DNA of 64,000 nucleotides from Paenibacillus sp. BIHB 4019 (GCF_002741035.1 NZ_CP016808.1:1488001-1552000); one strand, 5' to 3'. Positions 52,943 to 63,389 are shown, counted from the stretch's first letter. Notes: generated from the sequence alone by a model not told the origin. Program-made: numbers and translations.

Positions 52943-54625
52943 CTATTTTACAGATGCATACCATTCATTTACTTCCTTCGTAATTTGCTCGCCGCCGGAT
53001 TTATTCCAGTTGGCAACGAATGTATCGAAGGCATCAATCGGCTTCGTGCCGTAAATAATTTCGTTAAACGTTTGAAGCTCGATTTTTTTCAAGTAATCCA
53101 TTTTCGACTTCATCGTCGGCGTTGTAGGGCCCGTGAACATGTTCATAAGCGCAACATCCTTCTGGGACATGAGCACCTTCGCCGCTTCTGGCGTTTGTTT
53201 GCCAAAGCTGTTGGCAATGTCTTTCTCCAGCTTCGTCTCCGGCTCCTTGCCATCTGCCAGCGCCAGCAGAGCTGTCATTTGCGCATCTGGAATACGGGCG
53301 CCATCGCGAACGAGGAAATAACGAACAATGTTGATATAGCCTCCAGGGATATCATCTTGATAAAGCGTGTTGCCATTGGCATCAACATCATAGTCATAAC
53401 CTTTGAACATGCCAACCTCAAGCGGGCTGCCCTTCGCAGGGTTTGCGAAGTTGTCAAACATCCAGTTCTCATAAGTGAACAAAGCCTCAGGATGCTTAAT
53501 ATCTTTGTTGATCAAAATAACAGCGCTGGAAAATGGCGTGCCATGGCTTGTCGCTTTGCCGTCAGGACCTTTTGGCAGCGCGATCGGCGTCCATTTTGCC
53601 GTTGGCACGTTTTTCGCCGTATCGACAAGCGGCCAGCCGCTCATCCAGTATGGTCCAGGAATAATGCCCGCTGTTCCTGCAACTGCTGGCTCAGCTGTTT
53701 TGTTCTCATCCCATAGAGCTGCTTCTTTAGGGATAAAGCCTTTTTTGCTCCATTCCGAAAGCTTCTCAAGGCCCTGCTTCATGCCTGCATTAATAGAGCC
53801 GTATTCCAGGTTTCCGTCAGTCCCGACATTCCATTGCTCTGGCATCGCGCCGTAAGCGCCGAAAATCCATGATGGGTCGCCCATCCAACTGCTCAGCTTC
53901 GTTTTGAAGCCAATGCTAAGCGGCGTTACTTTATCTGGAGCTAATCCGTCCGGATTGTTGTTTTTAAAAGCTTCCATCACCGTTTCCAGCTCGGCAATCG
54001 TTGTCGGAGCTTTCATATTCAGCTTGTCCAGCCAATCTTGGCGAATCCACAACAGGTAGTCGTTGTTATAAGCGTAATCCAATACAGGGATGCCCATTTT
54101 TTTGCCATCGCGCATATATGGATTCCATACGTTAGGGTCAAGCTCCATCGCTTTTTTCCAAGTGTCATTTGCGTATTGGTCAAACAGGTCGCCAGCTTCG
54201 CGGAAATAGCCGGAATCGACCAAATCAGCTACCAGCTGCGGATCGTTATTGCCGACAACTAGCACGTCCGGCATATCCTGTCCCGAGGACATAGCCAGGC
54301 GCAGCTTTGTAGCTAACGCATTGTTCGTGTCCGTTACCGACCACAGCGATTTAATCTCGATGCCGAATTGCTCCTTGGCCCATTTTGTCGCTACGTTGTT
54401 CTCGATCGTTTCACCATTTTTATATTTCACCTCAGGAGCTACACCCCATACGGTCGTCAATGTAACAGGCGGATCATATTTCTCTTTATATTCATTTCCT
54501 GTTGAAGCTCCTGCGTTCGTGCCCTCGCCTGTTCCTGTGTTGTCCTTGCCGCATGCTGCGAGCAGGCCGACAACGAGAATGAGGCTTAGTACGAGCAGCA
54601 GCTGCTTTTTGTAAGCGCTAATCAT
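52943..54625 (-). CDS. Extracellular solute-binding lipoprotein, LplA-like
   Basis: About 560 residues from the ATG at 54625 (GGAGGGGG upstream). Signal peptide with lipobox GLLAACGKDN near residue 23. A Gly/Thr linker precedes the binding domain, which has ATKWAKEQFGIEIKS-like, TEIETVMEAF-like segments and a C-terminal LKKIELQTFNEIIYGTKPIDAFD. It should capture an oligosaccharide for the two permeases downstream. The gene is preceded by a divergent-looking gap and the YesN/YesM genes. Confidence 0.9.
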   Translation of the reverse strand: MISAYKKQLLLVLSLILVVGLLAACGKDNTGTGEGTNAGASTGNEYKEKYDPPVTLTTVWGVAPEVKYKNGETIENNVATKWAKEQFGIEIKSLWSVTDTNNALATKLRLAMSSGQDMPDVLVVGNNDPQLVADLVDSGYFREAGDLFDQYANDTWKKAMELDPNVWNPYMRDGKKMGIPVLDYAYNNDYLLWIRQDWLDKLNMKAPTTIAELETVMEAFKNNNPDGLAPDKVTPLSIGFKTKLSSWMGDPSWIFGAYGAMPEQWNVGTDGNLEYGSINAGMKQGLEKLSEWSKKGFIPKEAALWDENKTAEPAVAGTAGIIPGPYWMSGWPLVDTAKNVPTAKWTPIALPKGPDGKATSHGTPFSSAVILINKDIKHPEALFTYENWMFDNFANPAKGSPLEVGMFKGYDYDVDANGNTLYQDDIPGGYINIVRYFLVRDGARIPDAQMTALLALADGKEPETKLEKDIANSFGKQTPEAAKVLMSQKDVALMNMFTGPTTPTMKSKMDYLKKIELQTFNEIIYGTKPIDAFDTFVANWNKSGGEQITKEVNEWYASVK

Positions 54626-54750
54626 TTTTGTTTTTCCCCCTCCAACTGTGTGTTGCAATTGTTTATGACTTTATTATAGGAGCATTGCTGGGGAAGTCAT
54701 ATGACAATAACCGAACATTTCTGCACCTTTGGCAACCTGTTCGTTTTTTG

Positions 54751-56391
54751 CTATTGGTCGCGGAACTCCTGCGGCGTCATGCCATAATGCTTGCGGAAGA
54801 TTTTGCTGAAATATTGCGGATTCTGATAGCCCAGCTCCGAAGTAATTTCATAAATTTTCTTATTGGTCTGCTTCAGCAAATAATGCGCCCGCTCCATTCG
54901 CATCCGGGTAATATAGTCACTGATGCTCTCGCCAGTCTGGGCTTTATAAATTTTGGACAAATAGACCGGATGCAAAAACACCTTGTCCGCAATCGTCTTC
55001 ACCGACGTATCATGGCCAAGGCTTGCAGACACCAGCTCCTGCACCTGCTTGACCAGGCTGCTCTTGGCATATTCCTCCGTACTGGACAGCTCCGTGCGCA
55101 AGCGCTCCAGCATATCCGTCGACCAATTTCGCAGCTTGTCCAGCGAATGAATTACGGTGTGGTCGAGCAGCATGTCGAAGCCCGCATGATCAATTTCATA
55201 AATAAATTGTCCCTGTTTATGGGCCGTATACATAAAAGCATTCGTAATCGAGAGAAACACTTCATACAGATGCTCCCGCGAAAACTTCACCTGCTCCAAA
55301 TTGCCGAACACCTCATCGATTTTGAGCAGCGCCGTGTCCCACTGCTTGGACTCCAGCAAATGAATAAGGGTAGGCGGCTTATACAAAGCCTCCATCAGAT
55401 TCACTCGCGTCTCCGGCTCCGCCTGATGGCTTTCCAAATAGACGGCAATGCCCGATTCATGAATCGCGCTCGATAAATAGACGCTCATCCCCGTCCGGTA
55501 CGCATTCGCCATGCCGCTCGGGAAGGAGAACCAGTCGGAAATAATGAGCGATACTTCCGAACGGAGAAAATGGGAGATTTGCCGCCTAAAGACGTCCACT
55601 GCCTGCTCCAGCATCGCCCGCCGCTGTCCTTTGTAATCCGGCGAAAACTCCAGCAGCCGCTGCTGCTCCTCATTTGGCTGCGCGACGAAGATGAGGCAAT
55701 TATGCGGCGCTTTGCCATACCATACGTTCATATGCTCGGCGAACACTTCCTCGCCGATATTGCCGACCGCATATTCCATGAGTTCCATGCTGCTGCGGTT
55801 GCTTTCATCATAAGGATTGCTGTATTGAATCAGCAAAATGACAGAAGGAGCATCAAGCCGCAGCGGAATTTCGTATTGCGCCAGCTTGGCGTCAATCGTC
55901 GTGTCCGACAGCTGGCGGCCTAGCAGCAGATCATGCAGCAAATTGCGCCGCAGCAGTCCATATTCCGACTTCATATTGTAAACGAGCTGATGGTATTGCT
56001 CCGCCTGCTCCCACTCCACCTTCAGCTCCTCGATCGTATTCATCAGGCTGCGCACAAATTCCTTATCGTCCACCGGCTTCAAAATATAATCGGATGCCTG
56101 CAATTGGAGCGCTTTTTTCGCATATTGGAAATCGGAATAGCCGGTCATTAAAATGCAGCGCAAATCCGGCCAGTGCTTCTTCGCCTGTTCGATCAGTTGC
56201 AAACCATCCATCCCCGGCATCCGAATGTCCGTGACCAAAATATCAATGTCGCCTGCCTCCATAATCGCAAGCGCCTCGGCAGCGGACTCGGCCCGGTACA
56301 CTTTGCTGACGCCAAGCTCTTCCCATGGAATGGTCTTCTCTAAGCTCAGCGTCACATAGGCCTCATCATCTACAAGCAGCAGTTCAATCAT
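54751..56391 (-). CDS. YesN-type response regulator with AraC HTH
   Basis: About 546 residues from the ATG at 56391 (AAGGAGGGG upstream); the longer frame has no ribosome binding site and overlaps the kinase gene. Receiver (about 1-120) with VDDEAY, the phosphoacceptor in LVTDIRMPGMDGLQLIEQ and the KPVDDKEF lysine. A long middle region (about 130-440) leads to the AraC-type HTH (about 450-545), whose GYQNPQYFSKIFRKHYGMTPQEFRDQ end is typical. Expected to switch on the adjacent importer in response to its sensor kinase. Confidence 0.9.
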   Translation of the reverse strand: MIELLLVDDEAYVTLSLEKTIPWEELGVSKVYRAESAAEALAIMEAGDIDILVTDIRMPGMDGLQLIEQAKKHWPDLRCILMTGYSDFQYAKKALQLQASDYILKPVDDKEFVRSLMNTIEELKVEWEQAEQYHQLVYNMKSEYGLLRRNLLHDLLLGRQLSDTTIDAKLAQYEIPLRLDAPSVILLIQYSNPYDESNRSSMELMEYAVGNIGEEVFAEHMNVWYGKAPHNCLIFVAQPNEEQQRLLEFSPDYKGQRRAMLEQAVDVFRRQISHFLRSEVSLIISDWFSFPSGMANAYRTGMSVYLSSAIHESGIAVYLESHQAEPETRVNLMEALYKPPTLIHLLESKQWDTALLKIDEVFGNLEQVKFSREHLYEVFLSITNAFMYTAHKQGQFIYEIDHAGFDMLLDHTVIHSLDKLRNWSTDMLERLRTELSSTEEYAKSSLVKQVQELVSASLGHDTSVKTIADKVFLHPVYLSKIYKAQTGESISDYITRMRMERAHYLLKQTNKKIYEITSELGYQNPQYFSKIFRKHYGMTPQEFRDQ

Positions 56392-56405
56392 TATGATGCC
56401 CCTCC

Positions 56406-58157
56406 TTAAGTCAGTGTCTGTTCGGTTTGTTTCTCGCGGGTCACATTCCAGCGAATTTGCACCTTCAAGCCGCCTAGCGGCGAAGGCGACAGCACAATGC
56501 CTGAGCTTGCGCCAAAACGCAAATGCAAGCGCTGATGGACGTTCCAAAGACCGCAGCCCATCTCCTGCTCCATAGGACGTGTCAATTGGTATTGCAAGGA
56601 AAAGAGCCGCTCTGGGTCGAGCCCAACGCCATCATCCTCTACCGTAATTGCTGCAAACTCGCCGTCAAATTCACCCGATATGCGAATGCGTCCTGCATTT
56701 GGCGATTGCTCAATTCCATGGATGACCGCATTTTCCACCAACGGCTGAATGACGAGCGGCGGAATTTGAAACCGCAGCAGATGCTCCGGGATGTCCAGCT
56801 CATAAGACAGCCGATTCATCCGCATTTGCTGAATATCCAAGTAGTTGCGGACAAAATCAATTTCTTCCCGCGCATCGACCAAATCCCGCTCCTGCCGTGT
56901 CGTATAGCGGTAGTAGTTTGACAGGTTCTGGCTCATTGCAATGACCGACTGATAGTTTTCCAGCTTCGCCATGCTCGATATAAAAGAAAAACAGTTATAG
57001 AAAAAATGCGGGTTGATTTGCGATTGCAGCTGCTTGAGCTTCGCTTCTCGCACATGGATTTTTTCCAAATACACATTTTCAAATAGTTCTTGAATTTGCT
57101 GAACCATCCGGTTGAAACGGATAAATACGAACTTAAATTCATTGTTGCCGCGCCCCTTCGGCGTAAGCCGGACGCCGTAATCGCCGTTTTTCAGCTTCTG
57201 AAAGCTGACTACAAGCTGCTTAATGGGAACCTGCACCTGCGCATAAAGCATATAGGCGATTAAACAGCTCATCAATAGCAGCAAACCAACCGAATAATAA
57301 AATAAACGGTTCGTTTGGTTGATCGGCTGGAGCACATCCGATAACGGGATATAATCAATCAAATCCCAGCCTATCGTTTCTGAACGGACAATATTGACCA
57401 AATAGCGCTCCCCGTTCACTTGGACGGTATGGCTGCCGCTGGCCAGCAAGCCGTTCTCGTCCAATTGGGCTATGAGCTGATTGCCCAGCTGCTGGTCGGC
57501 GGTACGATTGTATATCGTGCCCCATTCCTCATTGTAGTAGAAGGGGTCGCGCCGTCCATCACGCTTGAACTGATCGAGCATGCCTTGAATATTCGAGCTG
57601 TCAAAGCTCACCTCAATGAGCAATCCCGTATCCGTAGCCTGGGACAAGTTATTGTAAGGCAGCGCCGTCATCAGCGAGAAACGAAAGCCATCCGCGCCAA
57701 GCGGCTTTACCTGCCATCCGCGTTTCAGGCGGGCGGCTAAAGTCTCCTTATTATAGGGAACGGCATCGTTCACCGTAATGACGCGGGCTAGCGTTGGCGA
57801 ATAGATCGCCAAATTGCTTTTCCAATTAGAGGAGCTTTCCTGAATGCTCAGCTTGGTCTGAATGCGCTTGACCATCGTAATCGCGGGCAAATCGAGATTG
57901 TCGAGTTCGACATAATAGTCGCGCAAATTCGCAATGTCCGGATCTTGAATGAGCAAATTTGGCCATAGCCCCAGCAGATTAATCGAGGAATTGACCTGAT
58001 TTTGAAAAAAAACGAGCTGATTCGTATTCGAGCGATTGAGCTCGGAATCTAGAACTTCTGTACTAATATGATTGGAATAGGAGTACAGTCCTATTATCGG
58101 CAGCAGCATAATAATCAGCAACCCAACGATTTTGGAAAACAAATTCACTTTAGGCAT
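56406..58157 (-). CDS. YesM-type sensor histidine kinase
   Basis: About 583 residues from the ATG at 58157 (AGGTG upstream). TM1 (about 10-28), an extracellular sensor (about 30-270), TM2 (about 275-297), HAMP (about 298-350), then the LytS-like kinase core with LKQLQSQINPHFFYN (phosphorylated His384) and the ATPase motifs PPLVIQPLVENAVIHG and EDDGVGLD. It pairs with YesN 14 bases downstream. The ligand is probably the oligosaccharide bound by the nearby lipoprotein. Confidence 0.92.
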   Translation of the reverse strand: MPKVNLFSKIVGLLIIMLLPIIGLYSYSNHISTEVLDSELNRSNTNQLVFFQNQVNSSINLLGLWPNLLIQDPDIANLRDYYVELDNLDLPAITMVKRIQTKLSIQESSSNWKSNLAIYSPTLARVITVNDAVPYNKETLAARLKRGWQVKPLGADGFRFSLMTALPYNNLSQATDTGLLIEVSFDSSNIQGMLDQFKRDGRRDPFYYNEEWGTIYNRTADQQLGNQLIAQLDENGLLASGSHTVQVNGERYLVNIVRSETIGWDLIDYIPLSDVLQPINQTNRLFYYSVGLLLLMSCLIAYMLYAQVQVPIKQLVVSFQKLKNGDYGVRLTPKGRGNNEFKFVFIRFNRMVQQIQELFENVYLEKIHVREAKLKQLQSQINPHFFYNCFSFISSMAKLENYQSVIAMSQNLSNYYRYTTRQERDLVDAREEIDFVRNYLDIQQMRMNRLSYELDIPEHLLRFQIPPLVIQPLVENAVIHGIEQSPNAGRIRISGEFDGEFAAITVEDDGVGLDPERLFSLQYQLTRPMEQEMGCGLWNVHQRLHLRFGASSGIVLSPSPLGGLKVQIRWNVTREKQTEQTLT

Positions 58158-58339
58158 CCGTACACCTGGCTTTCTTCTAATCAAAATGCTGCATTCAGTA
58201 TAATGTCCCTCTCGAATTGGAGCAATGCCTGACCGGACTGAAGCAAAGAAAATATTCGGCTGGTCTGTCATTATATGTCGAAAATCTCGCATAAAAATGA
58301 TAAACTATTTAATAGAATTTCAACGAGAAGAGGTTTAGC

Positions 58340-59929
58340 ATGTACAGCGCAATAAAACGCAAAAAAGGCTTTACTCTGGCATCCATCATCTCCTGCATCG
58401 TGCTTTTGTCCGTCCTCATTACCATCGTCATCAATGTCATTATCGCTTTCAAGTCCCAAAGGGAATCCCTTTATCATAATACACTGGAATTAAATCGCAT
58501 CACGGCTGGCGATATTAGCAAAACGACGCAATCATTGCTTGTGTCTATGAAGCATAGCCTTGAAATCGCGGCAAATTATTTATCGGATGCCGACCTAGAA
58601 AGCAGCGCTGTGCTGGCACAGCTTGATTTTTTTATGGGAACCAACCATTATTTCAATTCGATTGCTGTCGTCGATGCTGAAGGCGTCATCGTCTCCAGCT
58701 CTCCTAACAATTTGGGCATAATCGGCCACAAGCTGTCAACTGATGAATCGAAGCTGGCGCTTAAAGTGCAGAAGCCGCACATATCCAAGCCTTATATTTC
58801 TTCTACGAAGCGAATGATCGTGCTGGTCAGCCAGCCGATTTTCAGCCGGGAGGGCACTTATCGGGGATATGTGGCCGGAACGATTTATTTGCAGTATGAA
58901 AATATTTTCCGAGAAATTCTTGGCGTGCAAAATGAGAACAACAGCGGCTCTTATTTTTACGTCGTCGATGGGGAAGGCAACATGATCTATCACCCGCATA
59001 TGGAGGATCATCCTGCTAATGTAAGCATGAATCCTGTTGTGCAGCAGCTGATGCAGGGGAAAAGCGGGCAGCAGCAGGTGGTCAACAGCCAAGGTATCGA
59101 GTTTCTTGCCGGTTATTCCGTCGTACCCGAGACCAACTGGGGAATTGTTTCCCAGACGCCAGTCAGCTACGTGGAAAATAAAAGCTGGGATCTTATTACG
59201 GATATGCTGAAGGTTTCGACGCCGTTCTTGCTGCTGCTGCTTATTTTGACTATGTGGCTGTCGCGCAAGCTGTCCTCCCCGCTCTACCAGCTGGCTAATT
59301 ATGCGGCGCAGCTGACCAAGATGGATCAAGTTCCGGAAACGCTGCCTTCGCGCGTTTACTGGAATTATGAGGCGAACCAGCTCAACACCACCGTTGCGCT
59401 AGCTTTTCATGAGATGAAGCGGAAAAATGAAGAGCTGTTCCATGAGTCGCAGACGGACGCCTTGACGGGACTGCCTAACCGCCGGACGCTTAAGCTGATT
59501 ACCGAGGATTTGGAGCTCAGGCAAATTCCGTTCTCCGTCATTATGCTGGATTTGGACCATTTCAAATCGGTCAATGACGAGTTCGGCCATCCGAAGGGCG
59601 ATGAGGTGCTGCGCCTGCTTGCTGCAAAGATGCTGGAGCTCAAGCGCGAGGGCGATTATTGCTTCCGTTACGGAGGCGAGGAGTTCACAATCGTGCTGCC
59701 GCACACGTCGGAGGAAGAGGCGTTTGACGTAGCAGAGCAGCTGCGAATGCAGATGGAGCAGGCGATTACGCCAATCGGCCGCCAGGTCACCTTGTCGCTC
59801 GGCATCGCCTCCAATACAGCTCGATTAAAAGATACCGACGATTTGTTCAAGCAAGCGGATGATGCGCTGTATGCTGCCAAGCATAGCGGCCGCAACCAAA
59901 CGATTTTGCATAGTCAAATTTCGGAGTAG
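58340..59929 (+). CDS. Membrane diguanylate cyclase with Cache sensor
   Basis: 529 residues. TM1 (about 15-35), extracytoplasmic Cache-type sensor (about 40-290), TM2 (about 292-312), a HAMP-like linker, then the GGDEF domain (about 365-525). The active site is GGEEF (445-449) and the product-inhibition I-site RxxD (436-439) is intact, five residues before it. It therefore should make c-di-GMP and be feedback-inhibited. It stands alone, with AGAAGAGG before the ATG and a strong terminator. Confidence 0.93.
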   Translation: MYSAIKRKKGFTLASIISCIVLLSVLITIVINVIIAFKSQRESLYHNTLELNRITAGDISKTTQSLLVSMKHSLEIAANYLSDADLESSAVLAQLDFFMGTNHYFNSIAVVDAEGVIVSSSPNNLGIIGHKLSTDESKLALKVQKPHISKPYISSTKRMIVLVSQPIFSREGTYRGYVAGTIYLQYENIFREILGVQNENNSGSYFYVVDGEGNMIYHPHMEDHPANVSMNPVVQQLMQGKSGQQQVVNSQGIEFLAGYSVVPETNWGIVSQTPVSYVENKSWDLITDMLKVSTPFLLLLLILTMWLSRKLSSPLYQLANYAAQLTKMDQVPETLPSRVYWNYEANQLNTTVALAFHEMKRKNEELFHESQTDALTGLPNRRTLKLITEDLELRQIPFSVIMLDLDHFKSVNDEFGHPKGDEVLRLLAAKMLELKREGDYCFRYGGEEFTIVLPHTSEEEAFDVAEQLRMQMEQAITPIGRQVTLSLGIASNTARLKDTDDLFKQADDALYAAKHSGRNQTILHSQISE

Positions 59930-59975
59930 CAGTAGATACGATAAATTAGCAAAATTTTCGGTTTGCAGCATGAAG

Positions 59976-60020
59976 CACCGCTGCCACTTGGCTTTCTCAG
60001 CCGTGGCAGCGGTGTTTTTT
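59976..60020 (+). terminator. Intrinsic terminator of the diguanylate cyclase gene
   Basis: CACCGCTGCCAC pairs with GTGGCAGCGGTG, then six T. Confidence 0.9.
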
Positions 60021-60099
60021 GCTGTCTAGGGTGTGTTCGCACCGGAGCACGGAGCTCGCATGCTGCTGCCTGAGCTCGTCCTCCACGCCCCTTATACGA

Positions 60100-60129
60100 C
60101 AGTCGTCAAGCGTCTCGATAAGACGACTG
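60100..60129. repeat. Short inverted repeat of unknown role
   Basis: CAGTCGTC (60100-60107) and GACGACTG (60122-60129) form a perfect 8-base stem with a 14-base loop. There is no T tract, so it is not an intrinsic terminator. Confidence 0.35.
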
Positions 60130-60265
60130 CGGCCCGCAAGCCCATTCTAAATTGCACCTGCGGTTAGCTGCTTCACATTCAGGAAATAACTGGAATAGAG
60201 TAGTGTTCCATCGAAAATAGGTTTACAATGGAAATAACGATGGAACCTACAGGATGTGATTGCAC

Positions 60266-61489
60266 ATGGATTTTTCTTGGAAAAGAAACTTATATGTATT
60301 GTGGATTGGCGTGTTTTTTACGAGTACGGCTTTCACCACCTCCATTCCATTTATTCCGCTGTTTCTCTCAACCGAGCTTGGTGTTGAGAAGCATCTGGAA
60401 GCTTGGTCCGGCATTTCTTTCGGCATCACCTTTCTGGCAAGCGCGCTTATTGCCCCTTATTGGGGATCGCTCGCCGACAAATATGGCCGCAGGCCGATGC
60501 TTATTCGCTCAGGGTTCAGCCTGGCCGTTCTTTACATGCTGACCTACTTTATTTATGATCCCTATTTGTTCGTTGTGCTTCGAATATTCCAAGGCCTGCT
60601 TGCCGGCTTTGTCCCAGCCTCGATCGCACTAGTCGCCACCAACACGCCCGAAAGCAAAACAGGCTACGCCCTTGGCATAATGGCGACAGCCGGCGCGACA
60701 GGCGGTATTATCGGCCCCGTCATTGGCGGGGTCGTCAGTCATTACATCGGCAATCGCGAAGCTTTCCTGTTCTCAGGAGGCATCGTCCTTATTGCCGCGC
60801 TGATTGCCGTTTTTTTCGTGAAGGAAAAAAACTTCAACCGCTCAGGCGCCCGTTCCTCGATCAAAGAGGACTTGAAGCTTGCACTGTCCAACCGTTCCTT
60901 CACTACACTGCTGATTTTGGCGGCTCTGGCAACGTTCTCGGTGATGATTCTGGAGCCGCTGCTCACCGTCTATGTCATGCAGCTTGGCGTCAGCGGCAGC
61001 GAAGCTGCCCTGCAGTCAGGCATCGTCTTCTCGGCCGTCGGGATCGCCACGCTCATTGCAGCCCCGCAGTGGGGCAAAATCGGTTCAAGGATCGGTTTTT
61101 CCAAGGTGTTGTTCATTGGGCTTGTCGGCGGCGGGATCGGCAATTGCTTGCAATTTTTCGTCAGCGATTACGTAGAATTCGGCGCGCTGCGCTTTATCTA
61201 TGGGCTGTTTTTCGCCAGCGTCTATCCAGCTATTAATGCCTTGATCGTCAAGGTAACGGACAGCAGCTTTAGAGGACGAGCCTTCAGCCTTAATCAGTCG
61301 GGCACCATGTTCGCAACGATGCTGGCTCCCGTTATTGGCGGCGTGCTTGGAGGCATCATCCCGATTCGCTGGGTATTCATCATCAACGGGCTGATGCTGA
61401 TCGCAGCTGCCCTGTTCCTGAAAACCCACGCGCTCGGCGGCTCAGCCCAGCATGCAGCAGACACAGGCAAGCAGCCTGCACGTCCATAG
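60266..61489 (+). CDS. MFS transporter (DHA1-like)
   Basis: About 407 residues from the ATG at 60266 (GGATGTGA upstream). Twelve membrane helices; motif A DKYGRRPMLIRSG and the TM4-5 motif LRIFQGLLAGFVPASIALVA. The second half has FFVKEKNFNRSGARSS as the central loop and RFIYGLFFASVYPAINALIV. Drug or metabolite efflux is plausible; the substrate is not known. Followed by a terminator. Confidence 0.88.
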   Translation: MDFSWKRNLYVLWIGVFFTSTAFTTSIPFIPLFLSTELGVEKHLEAWSGISFGITFLASALIAPYWGSLADKYGRRPMLIRSGFSLAVLYMLTYFIYDPYLFVVLRIFQGLLAGFVPASIALVATNTPESKTGYALGIMATAGATGGIIGPVIGGVVSHYIGNREAFLFSGGIVLIAALIAVFFVKEKNFNRSGARSSIKEDLKLALSNRSFTTLLILAALATFSVMILEPLLTVYVMQLGVSGSEAALQSGIVFSAVGIATLIAAPQWGKIGSRIGFSKVLFIGLVGGGIGNCLQFFVSDYVEFGALRFIYGLFFASVYPAINALIVKVTDSSFRGRAFSLNQSGTMFATMLAPVIGGVLGGIIPIRWVFIINGLMLIAAALFLKTHALGGSAQHAADTGKQPARP

Positions 61490-61491
61490 CG

Positions 61492-61548
61492 AAAAGCCCC
61501 GCTCCCTCTGGATAAGGCGATGCCTTTAATCAGCAGGGGCGGGGCTTT
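61492..61548. terminator. Bidirectional intrinsic terminator
   Basis: AAAGCCCCGC (61493-61502) pairs with GCGGGGCTTT (61539-61548), between convergent genes. Confidence 0.75.
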
Positions 61549-61561
61549 AGTTGTTAAATCA

Positions 61562-62074
61562 CTATATGACCCGGCGTGCGGTTACATACGTTTTGTCCCA
61601 TGTGCTTCCGGAAAAAGTAGAAATCGTTACGCCGATTCCCTTCCGATACGTATGCAGCAGCTTGCCGTTGCCCATATAAATGGAGACATGGTTAATGACG
61701 CCGTCTCTATTCGTATCGGAGAAAATCAGATCGCCAGCCTTCAAATTGCTTCTGGATACATACGTGCCGGCCTTCGATTGGCTCAGCGATGAGCGCGGGA
61801 GGGTAATGCCGTTCTTTTTGTAAACATACTGTGTGAAGGATGAGCAGTCAAACGAGCTGGTGCTGCCCGCTGTTGCCCCAAATTTATAATCAACGCCCAG
61901 AAATTTCTGTCCCGTTGCAATGACGCCGCTGGCAGTGGATGACGATGCAGCCTCTACCTTAGCTGCTGGTACAGCCAAAGCGCCTGTCAAAGCAACGGAT
62001 AGGCTTAACGTGACACTAAGTAACGTTTTGCCTAGCAGGGTTTTGCCCATAAGGGATTTGTTTGTGCTATTCAT
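61562..62074 (-). CDS. Secreted NlpC/P60 cysteine peptidase
   Basis: 170 residues. Signal peptide about 1-42 (LGKTLLSVTLSLSVALTGALAVPAAKVEAAS, in parts). NlpC/P60 domain (about 48-170): catalytic Cys77 in FDCSSF, His in INHVSIYMG, and the third polar residue in HTYRKG. It probably cuts gamma-D-Glu to diaminopimelate links in peptidoglycan; it has no wall-binding module, so it is released or held by charge. AAAGGAGG precedes the ATG. Confidence 0.9.
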   Translation of the reverse strand: MNSTNKSLMGKTLLGKTLLSVTLSLSVALTGALAVPAAKVEAASSSTASGVIATGQKFLGVDYKFGATAGSTSSFDCSSFTQYVYKKNGITLPRSSLSQSKAGTYVSRSNLKAGDLIFSDTNRDGVINHVSIYMGNGKLLHTYRKGIGVTISTFSGSTWDKTYVTARRVI

Positions 62075-62286
62075 GATGTATCCTCCTTTGGTAAAAACAG
62101 ATGCGGTATAATGCCTGCTAATACCATACCACAGCTATTTCCCCCACCAATTACCAATGAGAGGATAACCCCTACATGCGCCTAGAACCAGTCATTTTCA
62201 TTAAAAATCCATTTTAATTATGAAAGCACTTTTGCTTGACTTTTATTTTTGAGGCGCAATTTGCCAAAAAGCACATGCTCAGCCTG

Positions 62287-63330
62287 CTAAACCTTCATCT
62301 CGGAATGCTGAATCCGCGACGTTTCTATCTGAATCGTCGTATGCGAGATGCCAAACTGCTGCTCGATTTTCGCAAGCGCCTGCTGCAAAATATGCTGGCT
62401 GTCATGCTCATCCTCCACTAGCAAATGGCAGCTCAGCGAATCAAGACCCGATGTGATCGTCCATATATGCAAATCATGCACATCTATTACGCCTTCGATT
62501 TCCGCAAGCACCCGCTTCACCTTCTCCTGATCAATCGATGGCGGCGTGCCTTCCATGAGAATATGGAGAGTTTGCTTAATGATATTCCAGGCACTCCGTA
62601 AAATAAGCACCGACACGAGCACCGATATAATCGGATCGGCAATATTCCAATCAAACAAGTAGATGAGCAGCCCAGCAAGCACAGCCCCGACCGAGCCAAG
62701 CGCATCGCTCAAAACATGCAGATAAGCGCTTCGTACATTCAAGTTGTTATGCACATCGCCTTTGCGCATTAAAGCCCAAGCACTGGCCAAATTCGCCAAT
62801 AGGCCAACAAGCGCAATGAGTATCATGGAGCCGCTGGCAACAGCAGGAGGATCGAATAAGCGATGGTAGGCCTCCCATACAATAAACCCGGCTATGACGA
62901 ACAAGGCAATGCCGTTGAACAGCGCGGCCAATATTTCGAAGCGGTAAAAGCCGTAGGTTTTCGTCTTGGAAGCGGGCTTGCTGGCGAACCAGACGGCAAC
63001 CAGGCTTAGAATAAGCGCGCTCACATCGCTCAGCATATGGCCGGAATCGGCAAGCAGCGCCAGACTCCTCGTCAACAAGCCGCCGAAAAATTCAAGAAAC
63101 ATAATGCCGACTGTAATCGACAGCGCAATAATCAAGCCGACCTTATTGCCATTGACATCAAAATGATGGTGGCCGCCCGGTCCATGGGAATGGTCATGCC
63201 CATGATGGTGACCGTGGCTGTTGTCATGATTGTGGTCGTTATGATGATCATGATCGTGGTCGTGGTTATGGTCGTGGTGACCACCCTCGCTATGGCTGTG
63301 CCCATGTTGATGCTTTTTCTTCGTGTCCAT
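62287..63330 (-). CDS. CDF-family zinc/cation exporter (CzcD-like)
   Basis: 347 residues. An N-terminal His-rich tail (about 1-60, with HDHNHD, HSHGPGGHHH) precedes six membrane helices (about 65-275). The metal-site motifs ADSGHMLSDV (TM2) and ALGSVGAVLAG with DWNIADP (TM5) are those of Zn/Co/Cd CDF proteins. A cytoplasmic domain ends the protein. It should export Zn2+ and related ions. It has an SmtB/CzrA-like operator at its promoter. AGGAGG precedes the ATG. Confidence 0.92.
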   Translation of the reverse strand: MDTKKKHQHGHSHSEGGHHDHNHDHDHDHHNDHNHDNSHGHHHGHDHSHGPGGHHHFDVNGNKVGLIIALSITVGIMFLEFFGGLLTRSLALLADSGHMLSDVSALILSLVAVWFASKPASKTKTYGFYRFEILAALFNGIALFVIAGFIVWEAYHRLFDPPAVASGSMILIALVGLLANLASAWALMRKGDVHNNLNVRSAYLHVLSDALGSVGAVLAGLLIYLFDWNIADPIISVLVSVLILRSAWNIIKQTLHILMEGTPPSIDQEKVKRVLAEIEGVIDVHDLHIWTITSGLDSLSCHLLVEDEHDSQHILQQALAKIEQQFGISHTTIQIETSRIQHSEMKV

Positions 63331-63389
63331 ATTCTCTGCCTCCTGCTGCTATTAAAAGCGATACCATTCGCTTTTTCAAATAAAATAAC

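Larger units (their letters stand above)
59930..60265. other. 336-base intergenic region
   Basis: It holds the cyclase terminator, the inverted repeat at 60100-60129, and the promoter side of the MFS gene at 60266. No other gene is seen. Confidence 0.55.

Noticed and set aside
54628..55476. 282-codon plus-strand ORF opposite the YesN gene
   Set aside because: Shadow of the YesN-type regulator; no domain and no ribosome binding site.
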